A stretch of DNA of 64,000 bases from Bacteroidota bacterium. GTDB lineage: Bacteria; Bacteroidota; Bacteroidia; Flavobacteriales_D; Crocinitomicaceae. Position numbers and translations under genes: made by a program. The stretch spans positions 1 through 64,000 of the forward strand of contig JAJRQK010000035.1 of NCBI GenBank assembly GCA_024280295.1. Direction: 5' to 3'. This document shows, one piece after another, positions 1 through 8,157 of the stretch. Every line of letters begins with the position of its first letter. Position 1 is the first letter of the stretch. Under the pieces are notes generated by a model. It did no database searches. It was not told the DNA's origin and saw nothing but the letters and a program-made list of their open reading frames with translations.

Positions 1-22
1 AGTGCGAATAAGTTGAAAATTT

Positions 23-925
23 TCATAATTTAATTGGTGTTAGTGTAAATCCTTCTTTTTCTAGCAATCGAATAACACCATTTGGTCCGCCTAAGTGTCC
101 TGCTCCAACCGCAATGAATGTGCTTTTACTGACTATCATGTCGATTATTTTTGGAATCCAATCTTTGTTTCGATCATCCAAAAAACTGACCTGATGATTA
201 GAAATTACATCTTCTCCATCGGTTATTAACTGATAGAGGGAATCAAGATCTTGAGATAAATAGCATGTAATCAGTTCATCATTTTCACGAACTGTGTCGT
301 CATTGTCGCGAATAGATTCCATAACTAATTAAGATTGATCGAAAGTTGAAAGGTCATCAAATAAACTGAGTTGTTTCTCAATTGTTTCAAGTCCAGTAAT
401 TACTAGCTTATCTTCTTCAGCAATTGTTTGGAATGTTAACTCATAGGATGATAAATCATCTCCAAATTTTAATTGAGTGGCCATCTGGATAATTGCTACT
501 GGTTTCATTTTTGAAAAAAGGTTGGTAAACAACTCTTTATTTAATCCTAGATTATTATTTCCCCAAGCATAAAGTGAATCAAGCTGTAGTGAGTCGAAAA
601 AATCAAAAAGTGATCCTTCTTGTAGCATGATTAATTCCAACATCTTTTCTTGGTCTGGCACTCTAGCCATTTCCATGGTGACTTGTTCTGATTTGCTTAC
701 TACTTTTTCTAATTTCTTTGGGAAAAAAAAAGATTCATTAGGAATGATGTGCATAGTCCCAAATAAATAGCATTTTTTCTTTACATCGGGACCTTCAATT
801 TGCCAAAGAAGAGATTTCTCCTCCATAGGGTAGGAGCGTATAGTTAACTCTTGACTGTAGCTAAATGATTCAGTTATGAGAACAATAAAAAGAAGGATAA
901 TAGGATTAATGATTGTTATTCTCAT
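23..925 (-). pseudogene. TraB/GumN family protein, split by an in-frame stop
   Basis: Two pieces in the same frame together make a normal TraB/GumN protein of about 300 residues. The upstream piece (925 to 329) has a signal peptide and the first family motif, LFGTMHIIP. The downstream piece (to 23) has RNKDWIPKI and the second motif, FIAVGAGHLGG, near the C-terminus. They are separated by a TAA at 329-331 within the stretch DLSTFDQS-stop-LVMESIRDND, where family members read through without a gap. A single C-to-T change from CAA (Gln) would produce it. The start overlaps the stop of the upstream methyltransferase (ATGA, 922-925). These proteins are thought to be secreted or envelope-associated metal-dependent hydrolase-like proteins. 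Family assignment is firm; whether the stop is real is not known. The C-terminal piece could only be made by re-initiation at the ATG at 322. Confidence 0.8.
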
Positions 926-1653
926 CGAGATTCTAAATTAATGTCAGCATGTGTTATTTCTACTAAGTAATGATGCTCTTCTTCCATTAATTGTTCGACT
1001 TTAAGCCCAATTTTTTCTGCCATGTCTTTCAATCTATCAAAATCGACATACAGCCAATCGAACCAATCTGTAAGTTGATCTTCAAAATGCATTTGAAACT
1101 TGAAGTTTCCATAGTATTCTGAATTTAAATCTACCCAAAGTGCTCCATCATCATCTGTATAAAGATATTTGATATCAGTTGAATCACAAAGAAGTTTTCC
1201 TCCTTTGTTCATTATCGATTTAGCATGCTGAAGTGTTCTTTCTAAATTCGCTAATGATCCAGCAATTCCGAGACCGTTCATTAACATTAAGAGGGTATCG
1301 TATTTTTTAGTTATAGTGTAAAAATCTTCTTTTCGTGCATTCAGACCTTGCTGTGACATGTATTTCACAGCACCAGAACTGAGATCGATGCACTCTATGG
1401 TTAAGCCTGTTTTCTTTAAGTAAGCAGCATGAATTCCTGCTCCAGCACCAATATCGAGAACATGTCCACTACACCTTTCTAGGGCTAATTGCTCAATTTT
1501 GGGCATTTGGTCAAAGGATCGAAGTAAATAAGATGCAGGAATTATATCATCCTCACAAATTTCTGAGGAAACAATTATTTCTTGCTCTTTTTTAGTGGAA
1601 TCATAAGCTAGAATCGCTGCTCCAATCGGATCTTTTTTCTCCGAATACACCAT
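922..1653 (-). CDS. class I SAM-dependent methyltransferase
   Basis: A 243-residue soluble protein. The SAM-binding glycine motif is VLDIGAGAGIHAAYLKK (about residues 66-82), followed by an acidic strand end (IECIDLSSGAV) and a post-I region, the order of a Rossmann-fold class I methyltransferase. The C-terminal half includes LLCDSTDIKYLY and an aromatic-rich segment, which is common in small-molecule methyltransferases. The substrate cannot be told. The ATG overlaps the stop codon of the upstream gene by one base (TAATG at 1651-1655) and the 3' end overlaps the TraB/GumN start by four bases, so the three genes look translationally coupled. Confidence 0.8.
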   Translation of the reverse strand: MVYSEKKDPIGAAILAYDSTKKEQEIIVSSEICEDDIIPASYLLRSFDQMPKIEQLALERCSGHVLDIGAGAGIHAAYLKKTGLTIECIDLSSGAVKYMSQQGLNARKEDFYTITKKYDTLLMLMNGLGIAGSLANLERTLQHAKSIMNKGGKLLCDSTDIKYLYTDDDGALWVDLNSEYYGNFKFQMHFEDQLTDWFDWLYVDFDRLKDMAEKIGLKVEQLMEEEHHYLVEITHADINLESR

Positions 1654-2186
1654 TAATAGTCGTATTGATCGTAGTCGTCTTCAAACTCATTGAATCCAAA
1701 TTCATCTTCTTCATCATCACCTGATTCGTGTTCTGTCTCAAATTGAATTCCATCACCTTCGTCGGATCTAGATGTTTCTGATGGTGAATTTCCCACAGCC
1801 AATACAGTTCTGGCTTTTTCTGGTGTTTCTTCTTGGTATTCAATAAGCTCGATTAAAAAGAACCACATTTTAAGGAAATCATGCAGTAAGATTATTTTTT
1901 GATCCTTTGATTCGATGAAATCACGAATAGTTGTGCTACCCATCACATCTGGAGTTGCATCATCCGATTCTCCAAATGACATATCAAATAGTGTAATCTC
2001 GTGTCCTTTGTCCCAATCATCATTGGAGATGTAAAAGGATGCCATTTGATCACTAGTGAAGTGGTAGGAATCTAGAATTGCCTTGTAAAAGGATTCAAAA
2101 TTAGCCGTGTCTGCAATAAGTATATCACGAAATATTTCTGATTTATCTTTTGAATCAAGAAGGACTCTAAACTTTAATCCAGCCAT
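1653..2186 (-). CDS. pRiA4b ORF-3-like (IS1096 TnpR-like) protein
   Basis: A 177-residue protein. It begins with a short beta-strand segment (LKFRVLLD), then a helix and the pattern FYISNDDWDKGHEITLFDM typical of the plasmid pRiA4b ORF-3 / IS1096 passenger family (PF07929), and continues with a strand containing KIILLHDFLKMWFFLIELI. The last 45 residues are extremely acidic (Asp/Glu with Tyr/Phe) and probably disordered. The function of this family is unknown; in Bacteroidota it is a chromosomal single gene and not evidence of a transposon. It is the first gene of a three-gene set reading toward position 1, with a TAnnTTTG box just upstream. Confidence 0.7.
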   Translation of the reverse strand: MAGLKFRVLLDSKDKSEIFRDILIADTANFESFYKAILDSYHFTSDQMASFYISNDDWDKGHEITLFDMSFGESDDATPDVMGSTTIRDFIESKDQKIILLHDFLKMWFFLIELIEYQEETPEKARTVLAVGNSPSETSRSDEGDGIQFETEHESGDDEEDEFGFNEFEDDYDQYDY

Positions 2187-2207
2187 TACTCTGTGCTAAT
2201 TTTCATG

Positions 2208-2215
2208 CAAAATTA
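2208..2215 (-). promoter_or_regulatory. TAnnTTTG promoter -7 box (TAATTTTG)
   Basis: Matches the Bacteroidota -7 consensus and lies 21 bases upstream of the start codon at 2186, with nothing else between. No clear -33 TTG element is seen at the usual spacing. Confidence 0.45.
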
Positions 2216-2282
2216 CCTAATTATACGAACTAAATGAGTTTAGGTTTTAGATTCTCTTTAATTTTTAATGCAATCAAGAAGG

Positions 2283-3698
2283 TTATGTTTTTTGAAAACC
2301 AAGTTCTAAACCGACTTTCACCATAAAAGTGATTGCTTCTTCTTTATTATTTTGAATTTCTCCTTCAAGAATTGCCTCCTTTATCCGGTTCTTGATTACT
2401 CCAATTTCATGGCATGGTTCAAGTGAAAATGTTTCCATAATAAGCTTTCCATCCACTGGTGGTTGAAAATTTCGAATTCGATCCTTTTCTTCTACTGCTT
2501 TTAGTTTCTCCTTTACTAGTGTGAAATTTTGCTTGTATTTCCGAACTTTAAAATCATTTTTAGATGTAATATCAGCATTGCACAGTGTCATTAGATCATC
2601 AACATCATCTCCAGCTTCAAAAAGTAATCTTCTCACAGCAGAATCAGTGACATGTCCTTTGATTAATGATATTGGACGTAAGTGCAAACGAACTAATTTG
2701 CGAACATAACGCATCTTGTCATTCATCGGTAACTTAAGGCGTTTAAATATCTTAGGAACCATTCGAGCACCAACATCCTCATGTCCGTGAAATGTCCACC
2801 CAACTTTTTTATTAAATCGTTTGGTAGGTGGCTTTGCAATGTCATGCATAATTGCTGCCCATCGTAGCCAAATATTATCGGTGTTCTCGCAAATGTTGTC
2901 TAAAACTTCGAGTGTATGGTAGAAATTATCTTTGTGAGATTTCCCATCAATGGTTTCAACTCCATAAAGTGCAATCATCTCTGGAAAGAATTCGTGGAGT
3001 ATCTTTGTTGCATAAAGTAGCTTAAATCCTCGTGATGGTTCTCTGCTTGAAATAATTTTATTTAACTCATCAGTAATTCTTTCTTGAGAAATTATTTCTA
3101 ATCGTTTTGCATTTCGGCCAATCGATTCTAGACTTTTTCGTTCAATTTTAAAATTCAATTGAGTTGCAAATCGAATTGCGCGCATCATCCTCAAAGGATC
3201 ATCACTATATGTTGTGTCAGGATCTAAGGGAGTACGAATGATTTGATTTTCCAAATCTTCTAACCCTCCGAATGGGTCAAGTAACTCACCGAAATCATCT
3301 GCGTGAAGACTCAATGCTAATGCATTTATAGTGAAATCACGACGCTTCTGATCATCATCGAGTGTTCCGTCTTCTACTATTGGCTTGCGAGAGTCTCTTC
3401 TGTATGACTCTTTTCGGGCACCAACAAATTCAACTTCGAGATCCTTATACATGAACTGAGCAGTTCCAAAATTCTTAAAGAGTGATACCTTTTTTACGCG
3501 CAATTTCTTAGCACATTCTTCTGCTAGATCTAGACCACTTCCAATTACTACAATATCAATATCCTTAGACGGGCGATCTAAGATGAGATCACGGACATAG
3601 CCACCTATTACGTATGCTTCGAGCTTGTTCTCAGTTACTATTTGAGATGCAACCTTGAAGACAGGATGAGTGAGATATTTGCTGTAATTAGTATTCAT
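2283..3698 (-). CDS. cca: CCA tRNA nucleotidyltransferase with HD domain
   Basis: A 471-residue class II nucleotidyltransferase. The N-terminal head has AYVIGGYVRDLILDRPSKD and DIDIVVIG (metal-binding Asp pair, about residues 46-52), the ERMR-like region RRDFTINALAL, and DDPLRMMRAIRFATQL. An HD domain follows (RWAAIMHDIAKPPTKR, about residue 285, then HGHEDVGARM), as usual for Bacteroidota CCA-adding/poly(A)-polymerase-like enzymes. It adds or repairs the 3' CCA end of tRNA. Length fits the family. The ATG at 3698 has a TATCTTTG box directly upstream. It is transcribed alone, divergent from the hydrolase at 3835. Confidence 0.93.
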   Translation of the reverse strand: MNTNYSKYLTHPVFKVASQIVTENKLEAYVIGGYVRDLILDRPSKDIDIVVIGSGLDLAEECAKKLRVKKVSLFKNFGTAQFMYKDLEVEFVGARKESYRRDSRKPIVEDGTLDDDQKRRDFTINALALSLHADDFGELLDPFGGLEDLENQIIRTPLDPDTTYSDDPLRMMRAIRFATQLNFKIERKSLESIGRNAKRLEIISQERITDELNKIISSREPSRGFKLLYATKILHEFFPEMIALYGVETIDGKSHKDNFYHTLEVLDNICENTDNIWLRWAAIMHDIAKPPTKRFNKKVGWTFHGHEDVGARMVPKIFKRLKLPMNDKMRYVRKLVRLHLRPISLIKGHVTDSAVRRLLFEAGDDVDDLMTLCNADITSKNDFKVRKYKQNFTLVKEKLKAVEEKDRIRNFQPPVDGKLIMETFSLEPCHEIGVIKNRIKEAILEGEIQNNKEEAITFMVKVGLELGFQKT

Positions 3699-3706
3699 TG
3701 CGGAGG

Positions 3707-3714
3707 CAAAGATA
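3707..3714 (-). promoter_or_regulatory. TATCTTTG promoter box of cca
   Basis: Perfect TAnnTTTG match only 8 bases upstream of the cca start codon, so the transcript should have a leader of just a few bases. Confidence 0.5.
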
Positions 3715-3788
3715 ATGGATTCGTGAAAGTGGGAAATAAATTAACTAAGATTCATTCAATTTTTATGTATTTCCTTGATTAGTTAATG

Positions 3789-3796
3789 TACTTTTG
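3789..3796 (+). promoter_or_regulatory. TACTTTTG promoter box of the hydrolase gene
   Basis: TAnnTTTG match 38 bases before the ATG at 3835, in the divergent intergenic region with cca. Confidence 0.4.
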
Positions 3797-3834
3797 CTGT
3801 GCATACATAATAAACTATCAAATCAGTACACTGA

Positions 3835-4731
3835 ATGGCAATTGCTACAACAGCATACAAAGTAACTAATTGGCATATCGACCGTGTTTTTAGAAAAGCG
3901 GGGATGAAACTTGATATTCTTAAAACTGATGAGTATGTTATTGAATATTGGGACAATAAAGCAGAGGGGAAACCTGTTTTTATTGCCGTTCATGGGTTTG
4001 GAGCTAAAGCAAAGTATCAGTGGTACAAACAATTGTCTGTACTTCGGAAAGACTATCGAATTATCATTCCTAATTTAATGTACTTTGGTGAAACACGTCC
4101 ACACAGTGCAAAATATAAAGTTGAAGATCAGGTAGAAATGATTCAGCATTTCATTCGAGAAATGGGTATTCAACAATATACATTGATGGGGGCTTCTTAT
4201 GGAGGTTTGATCTCAGCAGAATTGGCAATTAAATACCCAGATCAGGTTGATCGATTAATATTAGTGGATGCTGCAATGAAGTACATTTATGAAGATGATA
4301 CCAATAGAATTTGTGATTATTTTGATGTAGCTACTATTTCAGAACTTTTTGTGCCAAGTAAGCCAGATGGACTAAAGCGCTTGTACTATGTTACTTTAGG
4401 GAAAGGTGCACTTGCACCTCCTAGTGTTACACTCCGAAAATTCCACGAAGAATTATATCAAGGAACGTTTAAGGAAAAACGCGAGCTCGTAAAGGATTTA
4501 TTATTGATTCGGGAGATTTATGGAGATCATATTTACAAATACAAAGTTCCAGTTCATTTGATTTGGGGAGATATGGATGTTATTATTCCAGCAGAGCGAG
4601 CTGTGAAACTACGTGATCACATTGGGGGAGATACAACACTCGATATCATCAAAAAAGGCGGACACATGCCAAACATGAATAAGCCTCGAATCTTTAATAA
4701 ATTACTAAAACAGTATCTGAAATTGAGTTGA
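3835..4731 (+). CDS. alpha/beta hydrolase
   Basis: A 298-residue alpha/beta-hydrolase-fold protein. The oxyanion-loop sequence is FIAVHGFGAKAKYQW (about residues 49-63), the nucleophile elbow is MGASYGGL (Ser121), an acid lies in IWGDMDVIIP near residue 246, and the His is in GGHMPNMNKP near residue 277, so the triad is complete. A cap region occupies about residues 145-225. There is no signal peptide, so it should be cytoplasmic. The substrate is unknown. It runs convergently into tsaC with 2 bases between the stop codons. Confidence 0.85.
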   Translation: MAIATTAYKVTNWHIDRVFRKAGMKLDILKTDEYVIEYWDNKAEGKPVFIAVHGFGAKAKYQWYKQLSVLRKDYRIIIPNLMYFGETRPHSAKYKVEDQVEMIQHFIREMGIQQYTLMGASYGGLISAELAIKYPDQVDRLILVDAAMKYIYEDDTNRICDYFDVATISELFVPSKPDGLKRLYYVTLGKGALAPPSVTLRKFHEELYQGTFKEKRELVKDLLLIREIYGDHIYKYKVPVHLIWGDMDVIIPAERAVKLRDHIGGDTTLDIIKKGGHMPNMNKPRIFNKLLKQYLKLS

Positions 4732-4732
4732 A

Positions 4733-5290
4733 CTACTTTCGAATGATTTGTACATCACCCTTTATTCCAATTTTTATAATTTGTGAAGTCCGTTGACATT
4801 TTTCCTTTAAGCGATCTTTTACAATGTAATTAACTCCAGTTTTTAACTCTTCCTTGATATCTGGATAAGATATTGGAGTTGAATCCCCTGTTAGATTCGC
4901 TGATGTACTTACCAGTGGTTTTCTCATTCCTCTAATTAATTTCATGCAAATTGGATCGGTAGTCACACGAATTCCAACAGATCCATCCTTTGCTAATACG
5001 GATGATGCCAGTCCTTTTGCATTAGGATATATTATCGTTAAGGGTTTCACTGCAAAATCAGCGAGATCGTAACATACCTCTTGAAATTCTGGAATGTAAC
5101 GCTGAAGCATCGGGAATCCATCTACTAAAAGGATGAAACTCTTTTCCTCAGATCGCCCCTTTAGTTCTAAAATTTTCTGACATGCTTCTTCATCAGTAGC
5201 ATCACAACCAATTCCCCAAATAGTGTCGGTAGGGTAGAGGATCGTCCCACCAGAACGTAAAATTTCTATGGCATTTTTTAAATCGATCAT
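4733..5290 (-). CDS. tsaC: threonylcarbamoyl-AMP synthase (Sua5/YrdC/YciO family)
   Basis: A 185-residue YrdC-fold protein: [18 protein letters not shown] near the N-terminus, then [17 protein letters not shown] (the KxR motif that binds substrate) and [12 protein letters not shown]. It makes threonylcarbamoyl-AMP from Thr, bicarbonate and ATP for the t6A37 modification of ANN-decoding tRNAs. It is the short form without the Sua5 C-terminal domain. Its ATG overlaps the trmD stop by four bases (ATGA, 5287-5290), so two tRNA-modification enzymes are co-translated. YciO-like paralogues cannot be fully excluded, but no other copy is in the window. Confidence 0.88.
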   Translation of the reverse strand: MIDLKNAIEILRSGGTILYPTDTIWGIGCDATDEEACQKILELKGRSEEKSFILLVDGFPMLQRYIPEFQEVCYDLADFAVKPLTIIYPNAKGLASSVLAKDGSVGIRVTTDPICMKLIRGMRKPLVSTSANLTGDSTPISYPDIKEELKTGVNYIVKDRLKEKCQRTSQIIKIGIKGDVQIIRK

Positions 5291-5964
5291 TCTTCTAATA
5301 AATCTGGACGTCGCTCTTCCGTCCGTTCAATGGCTTTTTCTTCTCGCCACTTTTCAATTTTTCCAAAATCTCCTGAAAGCAAAATTTTTGGTACTTCCCA
5401 CCCGTTAAATTCAGGTGGTCTAGTGTAAACGGGTGGAGATAAAAGCCCGTCTTGAAAACTATCTGTTAATGCAGATGTTTCGTCATTCAAAACTCCAGGG
5501 ATTAATCGTACAACACTATCTACTAGAACAGCAGCACCTAATTCACCTCCCGATAATACATAAGAACCAATTGACATTTCCTTCGTGATGTAATGTTCTC
5601 TAATTCGCTCATCAACCCCTTTGTAATGACCGCATAGAATCATAATATTTCCTTTCAAGCTGAGGTCATTGCATTCTCCTTGCTCTAAGAGATCACCGTC
5701 GGGAGTCATATAGATTATTTCATCATAAGCCCGTTCAGTTTTCAACTTATCTATTATAGCAGCAATAGGCTCAATTGACATAACCATTCCTGCTCCACCT
5801 CCATATTGATAATCATCAACACTCTTTTGCTTATTGGTGGCATAATCCCGAATGTTATGAAGTTGTAGTTCTAAATGACCTTTTTCTTGGGCTCGTTTCA
5901 TAATTGAGTTAGAGAACGGGCCTGTTAATAACTCAGGTAATATGGTGAGAATATCAATTCGCAT
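5287..5964 (-). CDS. trmD: tRNA (guanine-N1)-methyltransferase
   Basis: A 225-residue SPOUT methyltransferase starting [13 protein letters not shown] at 5964; 11 further codons in frame upstream lack homologous sequence, so this start was chosen. The family motifs are present in order: [22 protein letters not shown] and [16 protein letters not shown] (the trefoil-knot SAM site), then [10 protein letters not shown] and [13 protein letters not shown]. It methylates G37 of tRNAs carrying G36 and prevents +1 frameshifting. In an operon with tsaC. A TAnnTTTG box lies 5 bases upstream of the start. Confidence 0.95.
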   Translation of the reverse strand: MRIDILTILPELLTGPFSNSIMKRAQEKGHLELQLHNIRDYATNKQKSVDDYQYGGGAGMVMSIEPIAAIIDKLKTERAYDEIIYMTPDGDLLEQGECNDLSLKGNIMILCGHYKGVDERIREHYITKEMSIGSYVLSGGELGAAVLVDSVVRLIPGVLNDETSALTDSFQDGLLSPPVYTRPPEFNGWEVPKILLSGDFGKIEKWREEKAIERTEERRPDLLEE

Positions 5965-5969
5965 AGGAG

Positions 5970-5977
5970 CAAAATTA
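5970..5977 (-). promoter_or_regulatory. TAATTTTG promoter box of trmD-tsaC
   Basis: TAnnTTTG match ending 5 bases before the trmD ATG. Transcription would begin at or next to the start codon, predicting a leaderless message. Confidence 0.45.
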
Positions 5978-6015
5978 ACTAAATTCGTAATCTCCAAACC
6001 TTAATATTGAATAGA

Positions 6016-7716
6016 ATGAAACATTTGTTGATTGCACTCACACTAATGCTCACTTTTGTCAGTCAAGCTCAATTGGATGGTAATACAACTCCTTCTTATG
6101 CTGAATTGATCCAAATGTATCAAAGTCTTGCATCGGATAATACTGAAATAGAGCTTTATAATATGGGGGAATCTGATGCTGGGCTTCCTATTTATGTTTG
6201 TATCATCAATGGAGGGCAAGACTCAATTCAATCCTTTGAAAAGGCACGTATGGAGACAACCGTTTTAATCAACAACGGTATTCATCCTGGTGAACCTGAT
6301 GGCATTAATGCATGTCTTCTTTGGATCAATGATTGGGTGAAAAGAGGGAAGAAAACTACGAATCTTCCTGTCATCGCTATCATTCCTTCATACAATGTTG
6401 GAGGAACCTTAAATAGATCTTCATCAAGTAGAGCAAATCAAGATGGACCAGAGATCTATGGATTTAGAGGCAATGCCCAAAACTTAGATCTTAATCGAGA
6501 TTTTATCAAAATGGATTCTAAGAACATGATGACGTTCGCTCGTATTTTTCATGCTCTTGATCCTGATGTCTTTATTGATACTCACGTTTCAAATGGAGCT
6601 GATTATCAATATACTTTGACTTATATTGCTTCAGTGAAAGAGCGTATGGCGCCTTCTTTGTCTAAATTGACACATGGTATTATGATTCCATTTCTTAAGA
6701 AGGACTTGAAGAAGAAAGATTGGGACTTAATTCCTTACGTGAATCTCATTGATGATGTTCCTGAGAAAGGAATGAGTGTGTTTAATGACCTTCCGCGTTA
6801 TTCAATGGGGTATGCTTCTTTGTTTAACACCATAAGTTTTACAGTGGAAACACATATGCTTAAACCTTTTCAACAACGCACTCAGGCAACATTGGATTTT
6901 TTGCAATCAACGATAAGTTGGACAAGTGAAAATGCGGAAAATGTTGAAAGGGCAAGAAAAGAGGCCTTTCAATTTGATCTATCTATGAAATCATTTCCAT
7001 ATAATTATCAGTTAACGGAAGATCAAGATTCTATTTTGTTTAAAGGGTATGAGTATAGTTACCCAAAGAGTGATGTGACAGGGTATGAGCGCTTGAAGTA
7101 CCATCAAAATCAGTCGTACATAAAGTACATTCCCCATTATCAAACCTATAAGGCAAAGGATACGGTTATTGTTCCTTCGTATTACGTTATTGGAGATCAA
7201 TGTGCTGATGTGATTGAGCGACTACAAGCAAATGGTATTGAGATGAAATCGGCATCAAATCTGAAAGCAGAAGATTTTAAATCGATAAGAATTGTGAATT
7301 ACTCCAGTGGTAAGAAGCCCTATGAAGGACATTTTCTTCATAAGAATACAGAAATTGAGCTATTGAATGGAAGTGTATTGCCAATTAAGTCGACCGATAT
7401 AATTGTTTCAACGGATCAACGAAATCGAAGATTCATTCTTTCAGTACTTGAACCAGAAATGGCAGATAGTTATTTCTCGTGGAATTTTTTCGATTCTTAT
7501 TTACAGCAGAAAGAGCATTTTTCAAGCTATGTTTTTGAAGATAAAGCGTTGGAGATATTGAACGGAGATGCTTCACTTAAATCTGAATTTGAAACTAAGA
7601 AGTTGGAAGATGAAGAGTTTCGTGGCAATCCTAGAGCTCAACTTGATTTCATTTATAGGCATTCGAATCATTACGAACCAACACATAATGTACTTCCAAT
7701 TCGAGTGAAATATTAA
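6016..7716 (+). CDS. secreted M14-family zinc carboxypeptidase
   Basis: A 566-residue protein with a signal peptide (MKHLLIALTLMLTFVSQA, about residues 1-18), starting at the ATG at 6016; an in-frame TTG three codons upstream is less likely. The M14 zinc ligands are visible: His90 and Glu93 in NNGIHPGEPDG and the third ligand His in FIDTHVSNGADY; the substrate-binding NLDRDF-type sequence appears as NLNRDF, and the catalytic Glu lies in FTVETHMLKPF. It should hydrolyse peptides in the periplasm or outside the cell. The C-terminal 200 residues are outside the peptidase core. No T9SS sorting domain is attached, although a decayed one lies just downstream in another frame. Confidence 0.88.
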   Translation: MKHLLIALTLMLTFVSQAQLDGNTTPSYAELIQMYQSLASDNTEIELYNMGESDAGLPIYVCIINGGQDSIQSFEKARMETTVLINNGIHPGEPDGINACLLWINDWVKRGKKTTNLPVIAIIPSYNVGGTLNRSSSSRANQDGPEIYGFRGNAQNLDLNRDFIKMDSKNMMTFARIFHALDPDVFIDTHVSNGADYQYTLTYIASVKERMAPSLSKLTHGIMIPFLKKDLKKKDWDLIPYVNLIDDVPEKGMSVFNDLPRYSMGYASLFNTISFTVETHMLKPFQQRTQATLDFLQSTISWTSENAENVERARKEAFQFDLSMKSFPYNYQLTEDQDSILFKGYEYSYPKSDVTGYERLKYHQNQSYIKYIPHYQTYKAKDTVIVPSYYVIGDQCADVIERLQANGIEMKSASNLKAEDFKSIRIVNYSSGKKPYEGHFLHKNTEIELLNGSVLPIKSTDIIVSTDQRNRRFILSVLEPEMADSYFSWNFFDSYLQQKEHFSSYVFEDKALEILNGDASLKSEFETKKLEDEEFRGNPRAQLDFIYRHSNHYEPTHNVLPIRVKY

Positions 7717-7736
7717 TTCTGGATATGTCATTATAA

Positions 7737-8054
7737 TCCGAGGATTTTCACCGATACAATTTTTCAGTTAGTTTTATTGTTAATACTGTAGAAACGAGCT
7801 TGGATCATGCGATTACAGTGTTTCCTTATCCCAACGATGGAGTTTTTGATATCGAGTTGAGTGGTTTCGTTGGGAATGAAGTCGAGATGCAGATTTTCGA
7901 CTTAATGAGCCGAGAGGTTCTGCGCGAAAAGATGAATGCTTAGTCAAATTTTGGAAGCTCTAAAGTTGAATTATTGAATATCCCTACTGGACACTAATTG
8001 ATTAAGGTGGTTACAGCGAAAGGATTTTACACAAAGGAATTTGTGATTAAGTAA
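7737..8054 (+). pseudogene. remnant of a T9SS type A C-terminal sorting domain
   Basis: One reading frame, with two internal stops, spells a type A sorting domain: ITVFPYPNDGVFDIELSG, then VEMQIFDLMSREVLREKM, stop TAG at 7941, SNFGSSKVELLNIPTGH, stop TAA at 7995, LIKVVTAKGFYTKEFVIK and a terminal TAA at 8052. This is the full strand order of the domain ending in the Lys-rich tail. The upstream 20 codons (EDFHRYNFSVSFIVNTVE) look like the end of the cargo, and the frame stops at 7734, so the rest of the gene is gone. The two stops are consistent with substitutions of a Gln and a Tyr codon. A rho-independent terminator follows at once. Confidence 0.75.
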
Positions 8055-8075
8055 TTCTTATCAATTTCAGTGAAA

Positions 8076-8106
8076 GGTGCTTCAGATTATCTGAAGTACC
8101 TTTTTT
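8076..8106 (+). terminator. rho-independent terminator
   Basis: A ten-pair stem GGTGCTTCAG / CTGAAGTACC (one G-T pair) with a 5-base loop, followed by six T. It lies directly behind the decayed T9SS domain and before the lhgO promoter. Confidence 0.8.
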
Positions 8107-8123
8107 AGTCCCACTAGTTTCAT

Positions 8124-8131
8124 TACTTTTG
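8124..8131 (+). promoter_or_regulatory. TACTTTTG promoter box of lhgO
   Basis: TAnnTTTG match 26 bases before the lhgO ATG and just after the terminator of the previous unit. Confidence 0.45.
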
Positions 8132-8157
8132 CGCCCACATCTTTTCAAACTTTCAAG

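Noticed and set aside
329-331. Recoding of the stop as selenocysteine or pyrrolysine in the TraB/GumN gene
   Set aside because: The codon is TAA, not TGA or TAG, and no SECIS-like stem follows.
1653-2186. Transposon passenger gene (IS1096 TnpR-like name)
   Set aside because: There are no transposase gene, inverted repeats or target duplications; the name is historical.
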